Origin: Coniferiporia sulphurascens | Taxonomy: Eukaryota > Basidiomycota > Agaricomycetes > Hymenochaetales > Hymenochaetaceae | Length of the DNA: 64,000 nt | Assembly (NCBI GenBank): GCA_002794785.1 | Contig: NBBA01000019.1 | Location: forward strand, 558,001-622,000 | Direction of reading: 5' to 3' | Shown: positions 47,819 to 60,010 of the stretch, one piece after another | How positions within the stretch are numbered: position 1 is the first letter of the stretch | Layout: each line of letters starts with the position of its first letter | Translations under genes and position numbers: made by a program | Notes under the pieces: model-generated | Seen by the model: the letters and a program-made list of their open reading frames with translations, nothing else | What the model was told of the DNA's origin: nothing | Databases searched by the model: none

Positions 47819-49143
47819 TTAGGAATCAACTGCTCTGTCAGTGCCATCCTTATTTTCACCGCCGCCACCTTTATCTTTATTTTTATGTCTTCGCCGTCTT
47901 TTGTGTCCACCTTCCGTATTCCCTCTTTCGTCATTATGAGCCTCGACCGGTGCAGTATCCCCAGATCTCTTGATCTTCCCTGGCGATCCACCGTCAGCCT
48001 CATCGTCAGCCTCGTCATCATCCGAGCGTTTCCTTTTATCACCAGCAGCTTCTTTTCGAGTCTGTTCTTTTTGTTTTCCCTTGCCACTAGCGTCCGGGCG
48101 TCGATCTTCGACTTTCGGTTTCTTCTTCTTCACGCTCAAAGGGTTCGGGCCTTTCGGGCCCTTGTGCTTTTTCTTTGGCGGCTCGACAGCATCTGTCCCG
48201 CCGCCTTGTGCAGCAATTACTGGCGCGATCGTACTTGATTCAGCACGCGCCTGCTCTTCCTCCATCTATATTGTTATAAGCAAAGCAGAAACTATGTCAA
48301 TGGGAAACGTAGAGGTTGTAGGAGCGAAACTTACGGCTCTTTTTGCCCTTTCGCTTGCCGTACTTTCCGGCTCAAGTATCATCACGCTTCGTTTTACATG
48401 CACGATTGGCGTCCCGGGGACCAGTCGAATGTGTTGTCGTAATGAAGGCGACTGCGAAGCGAAAACATAGCGATGCGTATTCGCTGCTCCTGTATATCGA
48501 AAAAAAAAAATATTAGTCTGTCGCTTATAAGGAGGGCAGCGCTATTGTTGCAAGTCGGACATGCATCCACCAGATGCACCAAGACCACAGAAAGAGAATA
48601 GCATTTGAAACGAACCGATAACATCCCGAATACACTCTTCCTCAGGCTTCGCCTCCCTATGATTACACCGTCTTCGCTCGAACGTTTTCGCCAAATCCAC
48701 GGCAGGCTGCTCAGATTTTCCACTAAGGTAAAGCGAATGGACACTGCACTGTGTGATCACTGCGTTCACGAGGGCAGAGGATAAGCTAACAGAGGCGTCT
48801 CGGTGTCAAATAAAGCGACCTACTAAGTTTCACTGTGCCTTGTAAGACAGTCGCTAGCTGTTTCGTGAGGTCGAACTTCGACGCAATAGCTTCCCGACAC
48901 ATTTCCGAGTCCACTGTTCGTCCAAAAGCGGCACCAGATTCGTAGCAATATTCCGCCGAAGTGTATCAGTGTCAGAACAGGAAACATACAGAAGCCAGTT
49001 GAGTAAACATGCATAGTGAGCGTTGTTATCCCGAGGTAGGAGAGCAGACGCATACCCAAGACCTGGTAAGGCTGCCTGAAGCCGAACGACATGCAGTAAG
49101 AGTGCATGAGTTTGCGGTAAGTCTTTGCTCGCTTTTGACGCAT
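47819..49143 (-). CDS. UTP23: rRNA-processing protein UTP23 (PIN-like)
   Basis: Five exons: 49056-49143, 48824-48913, 48616-48759, 48335-48489 and 47819-48265; 307 residues, phases consistent. The amino terminus is MRQKRAKTYRKLMHSYCMSF, then YQVLVDSEMCREAIASKFDL, the zinc-binding Cys/His region (ITQCSVHSLYL ... RRRCNHREAKPEEECI), NTHRYVFASQSPSLRQHIR and GTPIVHVKRSVMILEP. The tail is very Lys/Arg-rich and includes the family motif PNPLSVKKKK. UTP23 works in the nucleolar small-subunit processome on 18S rRNA maturation, releasing snR30. The basic tail fits RNA binding. Confidence 0.9.
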
Positions 49144-49596
49144 GTTGATGAGAGAAGTTAAGTAACTGTGTGTTTATGGAGAGTCTTAGTTGAAGCAGCC
49201 TCCGGCCGCACTGCCGCGCTGTTTCGGTGAGGGCCAGTACTGCTAAATTTCTTACAACGCGCGACGGTCACGTGCGCGGACGCAAGCCTCGCGAAAACTC
49301 AGGAATCAAAATTTCGAGTCCGAGTCGGCCATTTAGTCTGCTCCAAAAGCCAGATTCTGCTTCAAGATTTGGCTCTTTAATAATCAAAAGGCTGTACAGA
49401 GGCTTGGAGCGGATCAACCAAATTAATAAAAAAATTCCGCGATATGTGAAGTTTGTAAGAAAAAGCGATTACGAATGATCGTCTTGTTTAATAATAGAAG
49501 TACCAAGTGGCTGAGTCAAGCGGTCCGAACACGGATTCTCAGCGGCCGTAAATAAGTTGTACTTATCTCAGGCTGCTAAGTTCATCTCCTACAGCC

Positions 49597-51635
49597 ATGA
49601 GCCCTCCCTCTGGCGAGGAGACCAAGAGGTCCTCTAGCGAGACGGCTACTCCGGCTGCTCCGGTTACGATAGTAGAAGACGACGACAAGTACGAGAAGGG
49701 AGGCACTAAAGACTTTGGATTCCTGCCAATCCCGAAGAATTTACAGTACGACTCGAGGCGAAAATTTGAATTTACGACTGTCCTTAACATCACGTTTGGA
49801 TTTGCGAGCACATTCAGTAATTATCTCGGTCTCATTTCGTGTTATCACAACAAGAACTAACCAAAATACATTTTATTATAGCTGTCGCAAACTTGTATTA
49901 TTGTCAACCTCTTCTAAGTAAGTCTTCAATCTTTTTTCGAATCCTTCTGAAATTCAACATATTCTTCAAGTTCGCTTGTCTGACGCGTTTGACGTGTCCG
50001 ACCAGGAGGTCTCAAAGTATGTGCCACTCAATCTCATATTTATTATTGCTTATTCACAGTATCTTAGAATTCCAACTTTAATTCAGGCTGGGTAGGCTCG
50101 AAAAGCAATACCCTCGACCATTATTGAAAGAAAATGCCCTTCACAGATACGCTACTGGTCTTCTACTCTTGTCTCCCCTGGGTGACCTGGTTCGAAGGCG
50201 GCCCCTCCTGTTATTTCTGGTCCTAGTCTCGGGAGCTCTTACGGTTGGTCTCGCAGTGACCAACTCTCTCGTCGCCTTCGAGGCAGTCACATTCCTCGTC
50301 GGTGCATTCACCGTCACCCCGCAAGTCCTCATCCCACTCGCAGCAGACCTCGCGCCGCCCCACCGACGCGCCTCCGCAATCTCTATCGTCCTCTCCGGCC
50401 TGCTCTTCGGGATCCTCCTCGCGCGTGTCCTCGCCGGCGTCATCGCAGAATTCGCCTCGTGGCGCGTCGTGTTCTACATGTCCATAGGCGTGCAGTTCTT
50501 CATCCTCGTGCTCCTGTACGCCGTCCTCCCCGACTGGCCCGCGAAGAACAGCGGGAAGGTCACGTACGCGGGCATCCTCATCTCCATGGCCAAGTACTCC
50601 GTCACAGAGCCCATACTCATCCAGGTGCGCGTCTCAGCGCCGCAGTCGCCCGAGTCGTAAAAATAAATAAGAAAACACCCTAAACCCCTGCTAATCATTT
50701 TATCCAGGCCGGCATCATGCAATTCGCCGCGAGCGCATGCTTCGCCAACTTCTGGGTCACTCTCACGTTCCTACTCGGCGGGCCGCCGTACAACTACTCT
50801 ACGTGAGTACACGATTGATAAATTTAGGAGAGGTGTGGGGTGGGGGTGTTCGTGGCTACAGCTAATAATAAAAATACGGAACGAAATACACAGGCTCGAT
50901 ATAGGTCTATTCGGGCTGGTGGGGATGCTCGGCGTCTGCACGGGGCCCCTCGTCGGTCGGATGATCGACAGGCTGGTCCCTTGGTACGCGACGCTCGTCG
51001 GGACGCTCATACAGGTCACCTTCCAGGCGATACAGACCGGCGCAGGCGGGATAAACGTCGCAGCCGTGGTCATCGCGTGTTTCGGCATCGACGTCGGGAG
51101 GCAGATGCAGCAAGTGTCGTTGACGACCGCGGTGTACAAGTAAGTCCGAGTCGCGTTCCCCCTCCCGCTACCACTGGAAAGAAAGGAATGTTTTAAATGT
51201 TTGGTAATCTGCGTAGCATCTCTGCCTCGTCTCGTGCGCGTATGAACGCCGTACTTATCATCTGGGTACGTACTAAATAGTTACAACCACGCCCCACCCC
51301 ACGCTCACTCCTTTCCCCCCCTTTGCGTCCAGATTTTCCTGGGCCAGGTAACGGGTACAGCCGTCGGCACGAAGCTCTTCCTACAGTTCGGATGGCGCGC
51401 AGCCGCCGCCTTCTCAATGGGCCTCTACGCCTTCCAGATCGGGATCCTCTTCCTGCGCGGCCCGCACTGCGAGCGCTACACCTGGTTCGGCTACGAGGGC
51501 GGGGTAGAAATGCGCAAGGATGTCGTCCAAGAGCGGGATAGATTGGGGGAAGAAGAGAAGTCGGCCGTGCCTGCGGGAGAGGGAGAAGGGGTGGACGTGA
51601 AGAGTCCATCGGGCGAAAAAGAGTTGATTGTATGA
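49597..51635 (+). CDS. Major facilitator superfamily transporter
   Basis: Nine exons: 49597-49816, 49882-49917, 49971-50016, 50068-50091, 50147-50624, 50708-50802, 50894-51139, 51217-51265 and 51333-51635; 498 residues, phases consistent. The polar start (MSPPSGEETKRSSSETATPA) is followed by about 12 hydrophobic helices. The MFS loop 2-3 signature is GDLVRRRPLLLF, and LVGRMIDRLVPW is the matching loop 8-9 copy. The amino-terminal half is closest to bacterial-type arabinose/drug efflux MFS proteins. The substrate cannot be read from sequence. Exon 4 is only 24 nt. Confidence 0.88.
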
Positions 51636-51799
51636 TTATGAGATTGCTTCATTGCGCGCATCTAGGTGTATTAGATTTTGAACGCATGTTCTTGATTACA
51701 CAGATTTTTTGAAACAATCCATCCGTGCACAAATTGAGCGGGGAGCCTGTAAGATAATAAATACATACATGTACAGCACAGCGACAACAAATCAGCTCC

Positions 51800-52864
51800 T
51801 CATGCCCAGTCCCTAGGGTTTCTCAATATCTCCATGAGCTTGTACTCCTCCGAACCTTCCTGCGTGCCCATATCGCTCATATACTCCCAACGCGCCGTCT
51901 CAGGCAGACTCATCAAGATACTCTCCACCCTCGCACCAGGCGTCATCAAACCGAACTTCGTCCCGCGGTCGTACACAAGGTTAAACTCGACATACCGCCC
52001 GCGGCGGAGGAGCTGCCAGCGGCGCATACGCTCGTCCGCCGGCGCGTCCTTGCGGCGCTCGAGGACCGGCACGTACGACGGCACAAACGCGTCCCCGCAC
52101 GCGCGCACGAACGCGAAGATCTCGTCTGCCGTGCGCGGGCGCACCGCACCGTCCGCCAGGCGCTTGTGCGGCGCGTCGCTCAGGTCGTCGAAGAAGAACC
52201 CGCCGACACCGCGCCGCTCGCCGCGGTGCGCGATGTAGAAGTACTCGTCGCACCACGCCTTGAACGCAGGGTGCAGCGCCTCGCCGTGCGCCGCACACGC
52301 GGCCTTGAGCGTGCCGTGGAAGTGTCGGGCGTCCTCTTCGAAGAAGTACGCAGGCGTGAGGTCCGCGCCGCCGCCGAACCACCACGCGAGCGGTGCCGTA
52401 GCGCCCGCGCTGGGGGCGTCTGCCCCCGCACCGGGGGCGGAGAGCTCGAAGTAGCGGTAGTTGGCGTGCACGGTGGGCGCGGAGGGGTTGCGCGGGTGGA
52501 TGACGAGGGAGATGCCGGCGGCGAAGAACGGGAGGCTCTGCGGGTCTGCGGGGTCGAACGGAATCGACGCGTGGTCGGCGACCATCTGGCGGATCGCGGC
52601 GGGCGGGAGTGTGCCGTGCACGATGCTGATGTTCACGCCCGCCTTTTCGAGCACCGTCTGCGGCGCTGCTGCGTCTCCGGGCGCCGGCGCCGGCGCGGCG
52701 AAGACGCACGAGGTGCCCTGCCCGCCCTGTGCGCGTACCCACGAGTCGCGCTTGAAGCTGGGCGCGGAAGGGTCGACGGTCTCAAGGGCGCTGACGATGG
52801 TGTCTTGGAGAGCGAGGATGTACTCCGACATGCGCTCGCGCATGGGCCTGGTGTCGGTGGACAT
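51800..52864 (-). CDS. HEM13: Coproporphyrinogen III oxidase (oxygen-dependent)
   Basis: A single exon of 354 residues, starting MSTDTRPMRERMSEYILALQ. Diagnostic blocks: GVNISIVHGTLP, AAGISLVIHPRNPSAPTVHA, NYRYFE, WWFGGGADLTPAYFFEEDA, the WCDEYFYIAHRGERRGVGGF-FFDDL region, RGRYVEFNLVYDRGTKFGL and LPETARWEYM. It turns coproporphyrinogen III into protoporphyrinogen IX in heme synthesis using oxygen. Heme products used here include P450 and flavocytochrome b2, but physical proximity need not mean co-regulation. It is the only large intronless gene in the window besides the DUF1349 gene, and is very GC-rich, so long shadow ORFs appear on both strands. Confidence 0.96.
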   Translation of the reverse strand: MSTDTRPMRERMSEYILALQDTIVSALETVDPSAPSFKRDSWVRAQGGQGTSCVFAAPAPAPGDAAAPQTVLEKAGVNISIVHGTLPPAAIRQMVADHASIPFDPADPQSLPFFAAGISLVIHPRNPSAPTVHANYRYFELSAPGAGADAPSAGATAPLAWWFGGGADLTPAYFFEEDARHFHGTLKAACAAHGEALHPAFKAWCDEYFYIAHRGERRGVGGFFFDDLSDAPHKRLADGAVRPRTADEIFAFVRACGDAFVPSYVPVLERRKDAPADERMRRWQLLRRGRYVEFNLVYDRGTKFGLMTPGARVESILMSLPETARWEYMSDMGTQEGSEEYKLMEILRNPRDWA

Positions 52865-53153
52865 GGTGTTCTGTACTAGAAGTCAGGATATATGCTCTAT
52901 CGTGCCCGATAGATGGCTGTCTCGCCTTTTATTTTTCAACGGTAAGCGAGATGCAGAACAAGAAATGCACGCCTTTTATTTCCGATAAATCGCGCGATAC
53001 GAGGGCGTCCCGAAAGACGGCGAGGCGCGGTGAGTTATTCACTGAGAAATCGTAAGACCTAGCAGTGATGGCGGATGATGATCAAGCCGACCCTACGGCT
53101 TCATCTCATAGCAAGCTCTTATTATTCCCACTCGTCTCTGTATATACAATAAT
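52865..53153. other. Short intergenic
   Basis: Promoter side of HEM13 and 3' flank of TRP4. Nothing further seen. Confidence 0.5.
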
Positions 53154-54313
53154 TTACACATCCAGTGCAGCTGCCGCGCGCTCTCCCTCGCTTTTAAATT
53201 TCTGCAGTGCATCCCATGCCTTCCCAGAGGTTACACTCTCCCGGGCCAGCCTCACCCCATCCTTATAATCACTCGCCACCCCAGCCACCACAAGCAGCGC
53301 CGCAGCGTTCAGCAGCACAAATTCCAGCACAGGCTCCAGCGCCTCCGGGATCCGTGCACCAGACGTCAGCAGCGTCCTGAACGTCACCGAGTTCTCCGCA
53401 GGCGTCCCGCCCGCAACGTGCGCGAGCGGGTGCACACGCAGCCCGAATTGGCTGGGGTGCAGCGTGTGCTCCGCAATCTCGCCGTCCTTGAGCTCCCACG
53501 CGTGCGTCTCGCCCGCACAGCTGATCTCGTCGAGGCCCTCCGCACCGCATACGACGAGCGCCCGCTGGACGCCGCTGTCGCGTAAGCTGCGCGCGAACGT
53601 CTCGCCGAGGTCTTTCTCCGCGACGCCGAGCACGAGCCCGTGCGGGAACGCCGGGTTGATGAGCGGCCCGAGGATGTTGAACATCGTGCGGAAGGGCAGC
53701 GCCTTTCGGTATGGCGCGATGAACGCCATGGCGGGGTGGTAGTGCGGTGCGAGGATGAAGGTGAACGGAATGCGGGCGATGTGCATCGGCGTGTCGGCGG
53801 TGGGGGGCGTGAAGAGGCAGCCGAGGGACTGCAGGAGATCCGCAGACCCGGAAGAAGACGTAGATGCTTTGCTTCCGTGCTGTAAACCGCAGAAGGGAAA
53901 AAATCTCAAACAAAAATCGTGTACGGAAGGGACGAGAGACGTACCTTGCATACACGCGCACCAGCGCCAGCAGCAACTACCGCGGCAGTTGTGCTCACGT
54001 TAAAAACGTTATGGCCATCACCACCCGTCCCGACAATGTCGACGATAAAATCCGTTTCCCGTCCCTCGATATCCGCCTTCAGCGCACGCGAGCGCAGGTT
54101 CGCTGCAGCGGCAGCAAGCATCTCCGGGCGACGGTCAATACGATGAAGGTGCAGCGCGGCCAGGAATGCGCCGATCTGCACGGGAAGGAGCGCATCAGGC
54201 GTGAAGACGTGGTCGAGCGCGAGCTGGAAGTCGGCAGTAGAGAAGTACTCGGGCGTTTTGACAAGTTTTGCGAGTAGCGGCTTGAACGTCTCCGCACTGA
54301 TAGCGTCGGTCAT
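53154..54313 (-). CDS. TRP4: Anthranilate phosphoribosyltransferase
   Basis: Two exons, 53945-54313 and 53154-53879, giving 364 residues in phase. The start MTDAISAETFKPLLAKLVKT leads into the PRPP-binding loop DIVGTGGDGHNVFNVSTTAA; exon 2 begins HGSKASTSSSGSADLLQSLG, the conserved substrate loop. Further on are FMFAP-like LAPHYHPAMAFIAPYRK, FRTMFNILGPLINPA and VVCGAEGLDEIS. It adds the ribose phosphate to anthranilate, the second step of tryptophan synthesis. The motif set is complete, so the enzyme should be active. Confidence 0.95.
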
Positions 54314-56222
54314 TGTGGTTGTCGTCGGAGGGGAAAAACGAGGAACGAAGTACTGACTCGAAAAAAATCGATCGCCTTCTATAGTCCCTGGGCGTCGGCG
54401 TTGACCGTCACATCATGCGGACAACAACTGTCTGCGGAGGCGTTCATCGTGTTCAACATGATATGCACAGGCCCGGCGTTGATGTCCATCCGCCGTTCAA
54501 GTGAGCAGGACACTCAAGCAAAGGCCGCCGCTCAACAAACCGCTACCAGCTTCACGGCAAACAGATAATCACGGAGAATACCGATGCCTTACATAATCCC
54601 GCAATGTCGGACTTAACCGACCGCTACACAGTCCCTGTACCCACCTCGAACTTTACAATCTAAGCTTGCATAATCTGATTGGTGCACCCAGCGACTAGTG
54701 CCCGAGATTCTCAAACTATACAACTCATCTGCAAGGCATTTGAATCTGGCATGAATAGCACACTTGCCATCCCAGCTTGTGTAAGGATGCTCGCAGGCAT
54801 GGTACAAGACACCCGAAAGTCCCACACAGCCTATCCTCGTCTGCCGCCATCCACACACATCACGGAGCACCAGCTTCGCTTCTGTCCAGCCACGCCCCCT
54901 ACCAAAACTCCGGTTACAGTGCATGTATCCTGCTTTTGCTATTTTGATGAACTCGCCTGAGCCGTGTACACGGCCGGAGTATTGCGTATGTGCGGTATCC
55001 GCCTGTGGCGACTTGTGATAGGATCCGGGAACGTATCTGACGTCTTCGGAAAACAGAGCCTCGCCGAGACGTGCTGGTGTAAAAAAAATACGCAATACTG
55101 ATCCGCAGCGCAACAGCGGTGTCTGTTCTACAAGTCCAGAGCGTAATTTCCTGGATTTGCCGTAAGATGCAACAGGGGGTCCCCTGGTCAAACCTTCATC
55201 ACACGTCGATATTTCAGGACATAGCACCCAGAGTCTATGTGTGTGTTGCCGTAGCGACGTCTATATCGCTTCATAACGGACCTCGTATGACGCTGTTCAG
55301 CAACGTGCGTGCCCAAAGCCCAATCGATAGGGCGTCTAAAGCAGCCGGAGACAAGGTTAATCTTCAAGACCACAGCACACCTGTGCAAGCCCGAAGGACT
55401 CTTTATTCACGCTTCTCCTGCCATACGCGCCGTTTCAGCGTGTTGTCCTTGATCAAGCCACGTCTTTCCTGAACCTTACTATTGTACTTCAATTCGGCAG
55501 CCAGAAAAAGCGCTTAGCGTTAGGTCAGGCTTAGGTTTCCACATGCGAGTCTACTAACGACGAAGCAGAAGGACAAGACGTCGTTGTCGACAAAATCATC
55601 TTGCAGAGGACGGGGTCCTTAGGTTCTTCATATACTCATGCGTTGCCAAGCAAGTCAAAAAGTTCCATATCACTATGAGGGACCTGTCGGATACGCTGCG
55701 GGACTTGCGTAGGTTGAGAAATGTCGGCCACACTTACGTGTACCACTTTTCCGTTCTGATAAGCCCCAATCCGTTTTTCTGGCTAGCTAGTACTAGTGCA
55801 GCAAGTTCCAAGTCTTATGATCTCTTCTTGACACGGAGACCTATTTGTCAACGATGCCGTTTGACCTGAAGAACGCGGCAAGCACGCAGTGTTGTACTCT
55901 TTTTTTTCTGAGCTGAGTCTCGGACTTCAGATGTCTATCTTGCTGCACCTCTCTCGCCGGACCCATGCAGGGACGGTATCAGGAGAATCGCGTCGTCTGT
56001 TCCGTCTCAACTCCGGTATATCGTGAAGGCACGCAGGCGTCCCGCCTCGACCGATTATTTGACGTTATCAAGTTCGCCAAAGTACTCCAGCCAAAAAAGC
56101 ACCGAAGGCGTACATACCTCAGGGATCAGCACGAGGAGATGGTCTTGGAAAGACGGGAAAATACGATAACGAAGGCTTATCAGTTCGTTGGTACATGGTA
56201 GTATTTTTCCCTCGTCTCTCTC
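54314..56222. other. Intergenic, no supported gene
   Basis: About 1.9 kb. The longest ORF is 54613-55227 on the minus strand (204 codons), but it has no family-like pattern. Nothing here could be assigned, including tRNA-like boxes. Confidence 0.45.
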
Positions 56223-58183
56223 CTAATGATCACCGGCCTTACCTTCCGGCCTCCGAGTCTTGAAAAGGCCCCGTTCACGGACTTGCTGTATAATGGCAAT
56301 CGTATTATCGATAGCGAGACTTCGATCCTGCTCATCGCCGCTGCGATTTCTCCCTGTATTATTGCGATTATTCTTTATCCGCAAGGAGCGCAGAATACGA
56401 AGTACGTGCCAACGATAGCCCAATTGCGTGTGCTTGGAATCCTCAAAGTCTCGCATTCAATTTCCCAACCGCAGTGCGAGCTCAAAGTCGCAAGCCAGAT
56501 GCGGTACATTGAATACGCGCTTTTGCCAATACCTTCCCCGCCAAGCCGCAGTGCAGTTGCGAACTCGTCAAAAGATGTGTCTTTCGGGGCGCCAAAAACG
56601 AACGCCGTTCCTGACCTTAATGCATATTCGAGGGAGGACTGGACGAGCTGCGCACGCTCGAAGCGCGCATCGAAGGACCACGGACAGCATGGGATGGAAA
56701 GGTAGCCTGACGCACCACAAAGAGTGGCGAGCACAGGCGTCCACGGCGAAAGCTCGTCAGCGTGATTCGCGATGACGAACGACCCAGCCTTGAGGAAGGG
56801 GTGTTCACGCAGAGTGCCTGAAGTAAGCTCTAGGCCGAGAGGGTCGAGCGCATGGACGTGTAGGTGTTTCTGTGTATCCTGAGGATAATGCGACCACGAG
56901 GTGCGCGCACGGACGTCGATGCCTTCGCCAGCGTAACCTTCGCTGACTAGAATGTGCACCAGAAGTCCGTTGCCACATCTTTTTTTATCAGACAGATGCC
57001 GCAAGTGTTTTGGAATTTTAAAAATTTAAAGTTTGAATGCTTCCTGTGCGTGTTGAAGTGGAAGCAGATAAATATAAACTCACCCAAAATCAAGAAAGCC
57101 GCCTGAGGGACGGTTCCAAGTATGCCAAGGCATCTTTTCTCCTTTATTTTCCCCGACAGTGAGCTCGGTAGGAGATAACGGGGATTCTGCGGATTCGCCT
57201 TGCTTCCACAAGAGCATGAGGAACGTAGCGATACCGATGTCCTACTCGGACTCAGCTTTAATGATAACACTATAATGTATTGGAGTTCACCTCGAAAACA
57301 TGCTTAAGCGGGTCAGTCGACTCGTGCCAAGTATTCACAAGATGTTTGTGGCGTTCCCGCATTACGAGGTAAAGATCCTGGTATTCATCTCTTGACATGA
57401 GACAATCGTGATGAACGCGCTTCTGGTAATTCGTCATTATACCCCAGCCATATCGGTGTACGGTCTCTAGTAGAGCTAGGCAAGTCCGGTACAGACGAGA
57501 GTTCACATCCTTAGGATCTGGGGCGTCGGGTTGGGGGACCACTTCGATACGAAGTTGAGCTCCTTTACAGACCCCGTCCTCTGGGTCCCTAGACTCGCCT
57601 AGCGGGAGGCATAGATAACGAAAGGCGAGGTGACGCACGGCTGGGTGATAGTACGGCATCTGCTCGCCTGGTCTGAGTTTCGGGGTCAGTACTAGACACG
57701 ACGTAGGGGGTTTATCTCCGTGTCCAATGTCCCCGGATGAACATCGGGAAGAAGCGGCATAAAATGTGCAGTGTTGTTCTATAGAGGAGTCGCGCCCTGG
57801 ACGTCGAGGTAGAAGCTTTCGGTGAACGTTTTTGACGAGGCAAAGTTCTTGCAGATGAGGCACTTCATAAGGTTGTTCGGCTTCCCCTTCTGTTTCCTTT
57901 ATTATTTCAGAACGCAATATCAGAGTTGAATTGTATTCCGGGTGGTGGACGAGCTGCAAGACGGCAGCATCAAACTGGATACGGTTGACATGAGGGAAAC
58001 AGAAGTAGCAGTTGTTTGAGGATAACGAACAAATTCTATCGGAAAATCCGCGGGGCAAGCGCAAACCGGAACCCAATCTCCATCCTGTTCGTCAGTCTTC
58101 AAAGGCTTCCATGCGTCACTCGACGGACACGGAGAAGGCGAGAAGGGCGGGCGGACTGATTGAGACATTGGGACCGATAGCAC
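56223..58183 (-). CDS. TRM44: tRNA(Ser) Um44 2'-O-methyltransferase
   Basis: Five exons: 58031-58183, 57291-57974, 57084-57241, 56406-56978 and 56223-56340; 561 residues with consistent phases. Seen: FDAAVLQLVHHPEYNSTLIL, RKLLPRRPGRD-SIEQHCTFY, YYHPAVRHLAFRYL, WGIMTNYQKRVHHDCLMSRD, WKQGESAESPLSP, the SAM-binding FLDFGCGNGLLVHILVSEGY followed by GEGIDVRARTSW, CCPWSFDARFER, and the basic end VRERGLFKTRRPEGKAGDH. It methylates the ribose of U44 in serine tRNAs. The splice into the last exon uses a CGCAG acceptor that keeps the phase; an alternative in-frame stop at 56375 would drop the conserved tail. Confidence 0.9.
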
Positions 58184-58713
58184 TCGAAAGGAACAGAGAA
58201 GACCGGCACGTTATGGGGTGCAGAGAGACCAAATGTAAAGCAAATACGGATGCAGTTGGAGGATAACAAGAGAGTACGCTCCAGCCCGAAGACTCCCCAG
58301 ATATTTAGCACAAAAGCTTTTTAAGAACAATGTTCTTGAGTCGGTCGGTATACACCAGCTTGGCTGAGAGTTTCCGCTCAAAGATGGTGGTTAGTCGCAA
58401 AGCTGTGACGCGTCTTGCCGGACGCGTCTCTGAAACTTTGAAGCCGCCTCGACGCCGGCGGCAACAATGGACAGCCCATCTCAGAACGTACCAACAGGAA
58501 CATCGTAACAAAGCCCGATTCATTGCTATCTTTCCCTCGTATTCATTGACTGAAAAAGGCCTCTCAGACCCGTTTCTTTGGTTTGTGTCTGTCTGATATA
58601 TAGATAACCGCTCAACACAGTAGCCCAAGGGCAACTCAAGGGACAGAAATGTACGTGTCCGCGGTCGCAGGTATTTATTGACATACTCACTCAGTCCTAG
58701 ACCATCCTTGCCA
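58184..58713. other. Divergent promoter region of TRM44 and the F-box-like gene
   Basis: No supported gene. Short ORFs on both strands look like chance. Confidence 0.45.
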
Positions 58714-60010
58714 ATGGCTCCCCACGCTGTTCCACCTGAGGTCGCCCGTCGCATCGTGAGCTTGATCGAAAGCCGACAAACTCTTACCGTTATGGCGCGT
58801 ACGACGCGTACTCTGCAAAGCGCAGCCGAGAAGCGAATATATGAAGTCGTCGAGATGATCCATCACCCCTTCTTCCTCAGCCTCTGCGAGGTCCTTGCGA
58901 CTTGCCCGCGTGTTGCAGCCTATGTCCGGAGTTTTATACTCAGCCCACCCGGGCCAGCTCATTTTCGCATGCTCGAGCGGGATCGACTCCAGTACGAGAT
59001 TCAGCGAACAGTGGAGAGCCCGGAATACTGGAATATCGTCCACAGAGCTTTGGCAAACTTGCAGTCGCTCGATTGTCTGTGTATTTGTGACCCCACGCTG
59101 GAATACTCGTGGGTCCTCGTGCCGACTGAAGACTGGGCATTACGCGCTGCTGATGTGCGATTGTATTTCCCCTGGGACGAGAACGTTGTCGCGTTCCTGG
59201 AGACGCAGGATTGTCTCCGCACGCTATTTGTTGCAGATGTAGCGGAGAATGTCCCGCTCGCGCCGCTTTCGAGTTCCGCATTACCCAACCTAACGCACTT
59301 TGAAGGCCCACTCATGCTCGTTGACCAGCTCCTCCATTGTCCCGTCACGCATCTGAAATTTCCCATCGATTCAGAAGATGCCCTCTCACTTCTGCCGCTC
59401 GTTCTGCCGGAACTCAGCCGATTCAAAAAGCTGAAGTCGCTGTCCATAGCAACGATACCTCATGAGATGCTGTTGTCATCTATAGCTGCGTTATCCTTGG
59501 CTTGTCCGCGCTTGAAGTACCTTTCGCATATACCCCTACCGATGGAGCATAAAACCGTCAGTTCCACTTAATTTCGGCTTTTTCATCTGTAATAACATTT
59601 TGTTTTACCCTCTTTAGCGCCTCAAACTCCTACAGCACCTCTCCCGCTTTTCCGACCTTGAAATCGTCGAGCTCGACGTCGCTCACTGGAATCCGCCGCT
59701 GTCAAGCCCATCATCGCAACGAATTTTCGCTGTCGAGCTGCGCATGATTATCCCGAGCCTCAAATTCATTTTTTTCTGGAATCGTCACGACCGTTGGACG
59801 TGGATCTGGAGTCCCGAGGAAGTAGAAACCTCACGGGGCATCATCCCTGATTCACGAGATGCCACTGCAGCTGGAGCCGGAGCTGCGGCCGCAGCCGCGG
59901 CGGCCACCAACGCGGAAGAGCAAAACTATGTCGGTCTGGAAGGCTGGAAGCATAGTTGGAGTCAAACGTATTACGCAAACCAGTCTTCGACGTGGAAAAG
60001 TATTGCATGA
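58714..60010 (+). CDS. F-box/LRR-like protein, Agaricomycete type
   Basis: Two exons, 58714-59556 and 59618-60010, giving 411 residues. The Met at 58714 (MAPHAVPPEVARRIVSLIES) opens an F-box-like helical start (RRIVSLIESRQTLTVMARTTRTLQ), followed by irregular leucine-rich repeats: LANLQSLDCLCIC, TQDCLRTLFVADV, ALPNLTHFEGPL, LKKLKSLSI-like FKKLKSLSIATI and HLSRFSDLEIVELDV. Near the end there is an Ala-rich tract (about 59870-59910). F-box proteins bring targets to SCF ubiquitin ligases; the F-box here is weak, so the role is an inference from architecture. Confidence 0.65.

Noticed and set aside
51981..52879. Long ORFs (over 230 codons) on both strands overlapping HEM13
   Set aside because: They are shadows of a GC-rich gene: Arg/Ala-rich, no domain, and the HEM13 frame carries every conserved motif.
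53269..53976. 235-codon minus-strand ORF overlapping TRP4 in another frame
   Set aside because: Arg/Ala/His-rich shadow of the TRP4 exon, no family pattern.
54613..55227. 204-codon minus-strand ORF between TRP4 and TRM44
   Set aside because: No recognisable domain, no splice partners and unremarkable composition; length alone is not enough.
56375..56405. Stop at 56375 as the TRM44 end
   Set aside because: An intron from 56405 to 56341 joins in phase to a tail with the conserved KTRRPEGKAG end.
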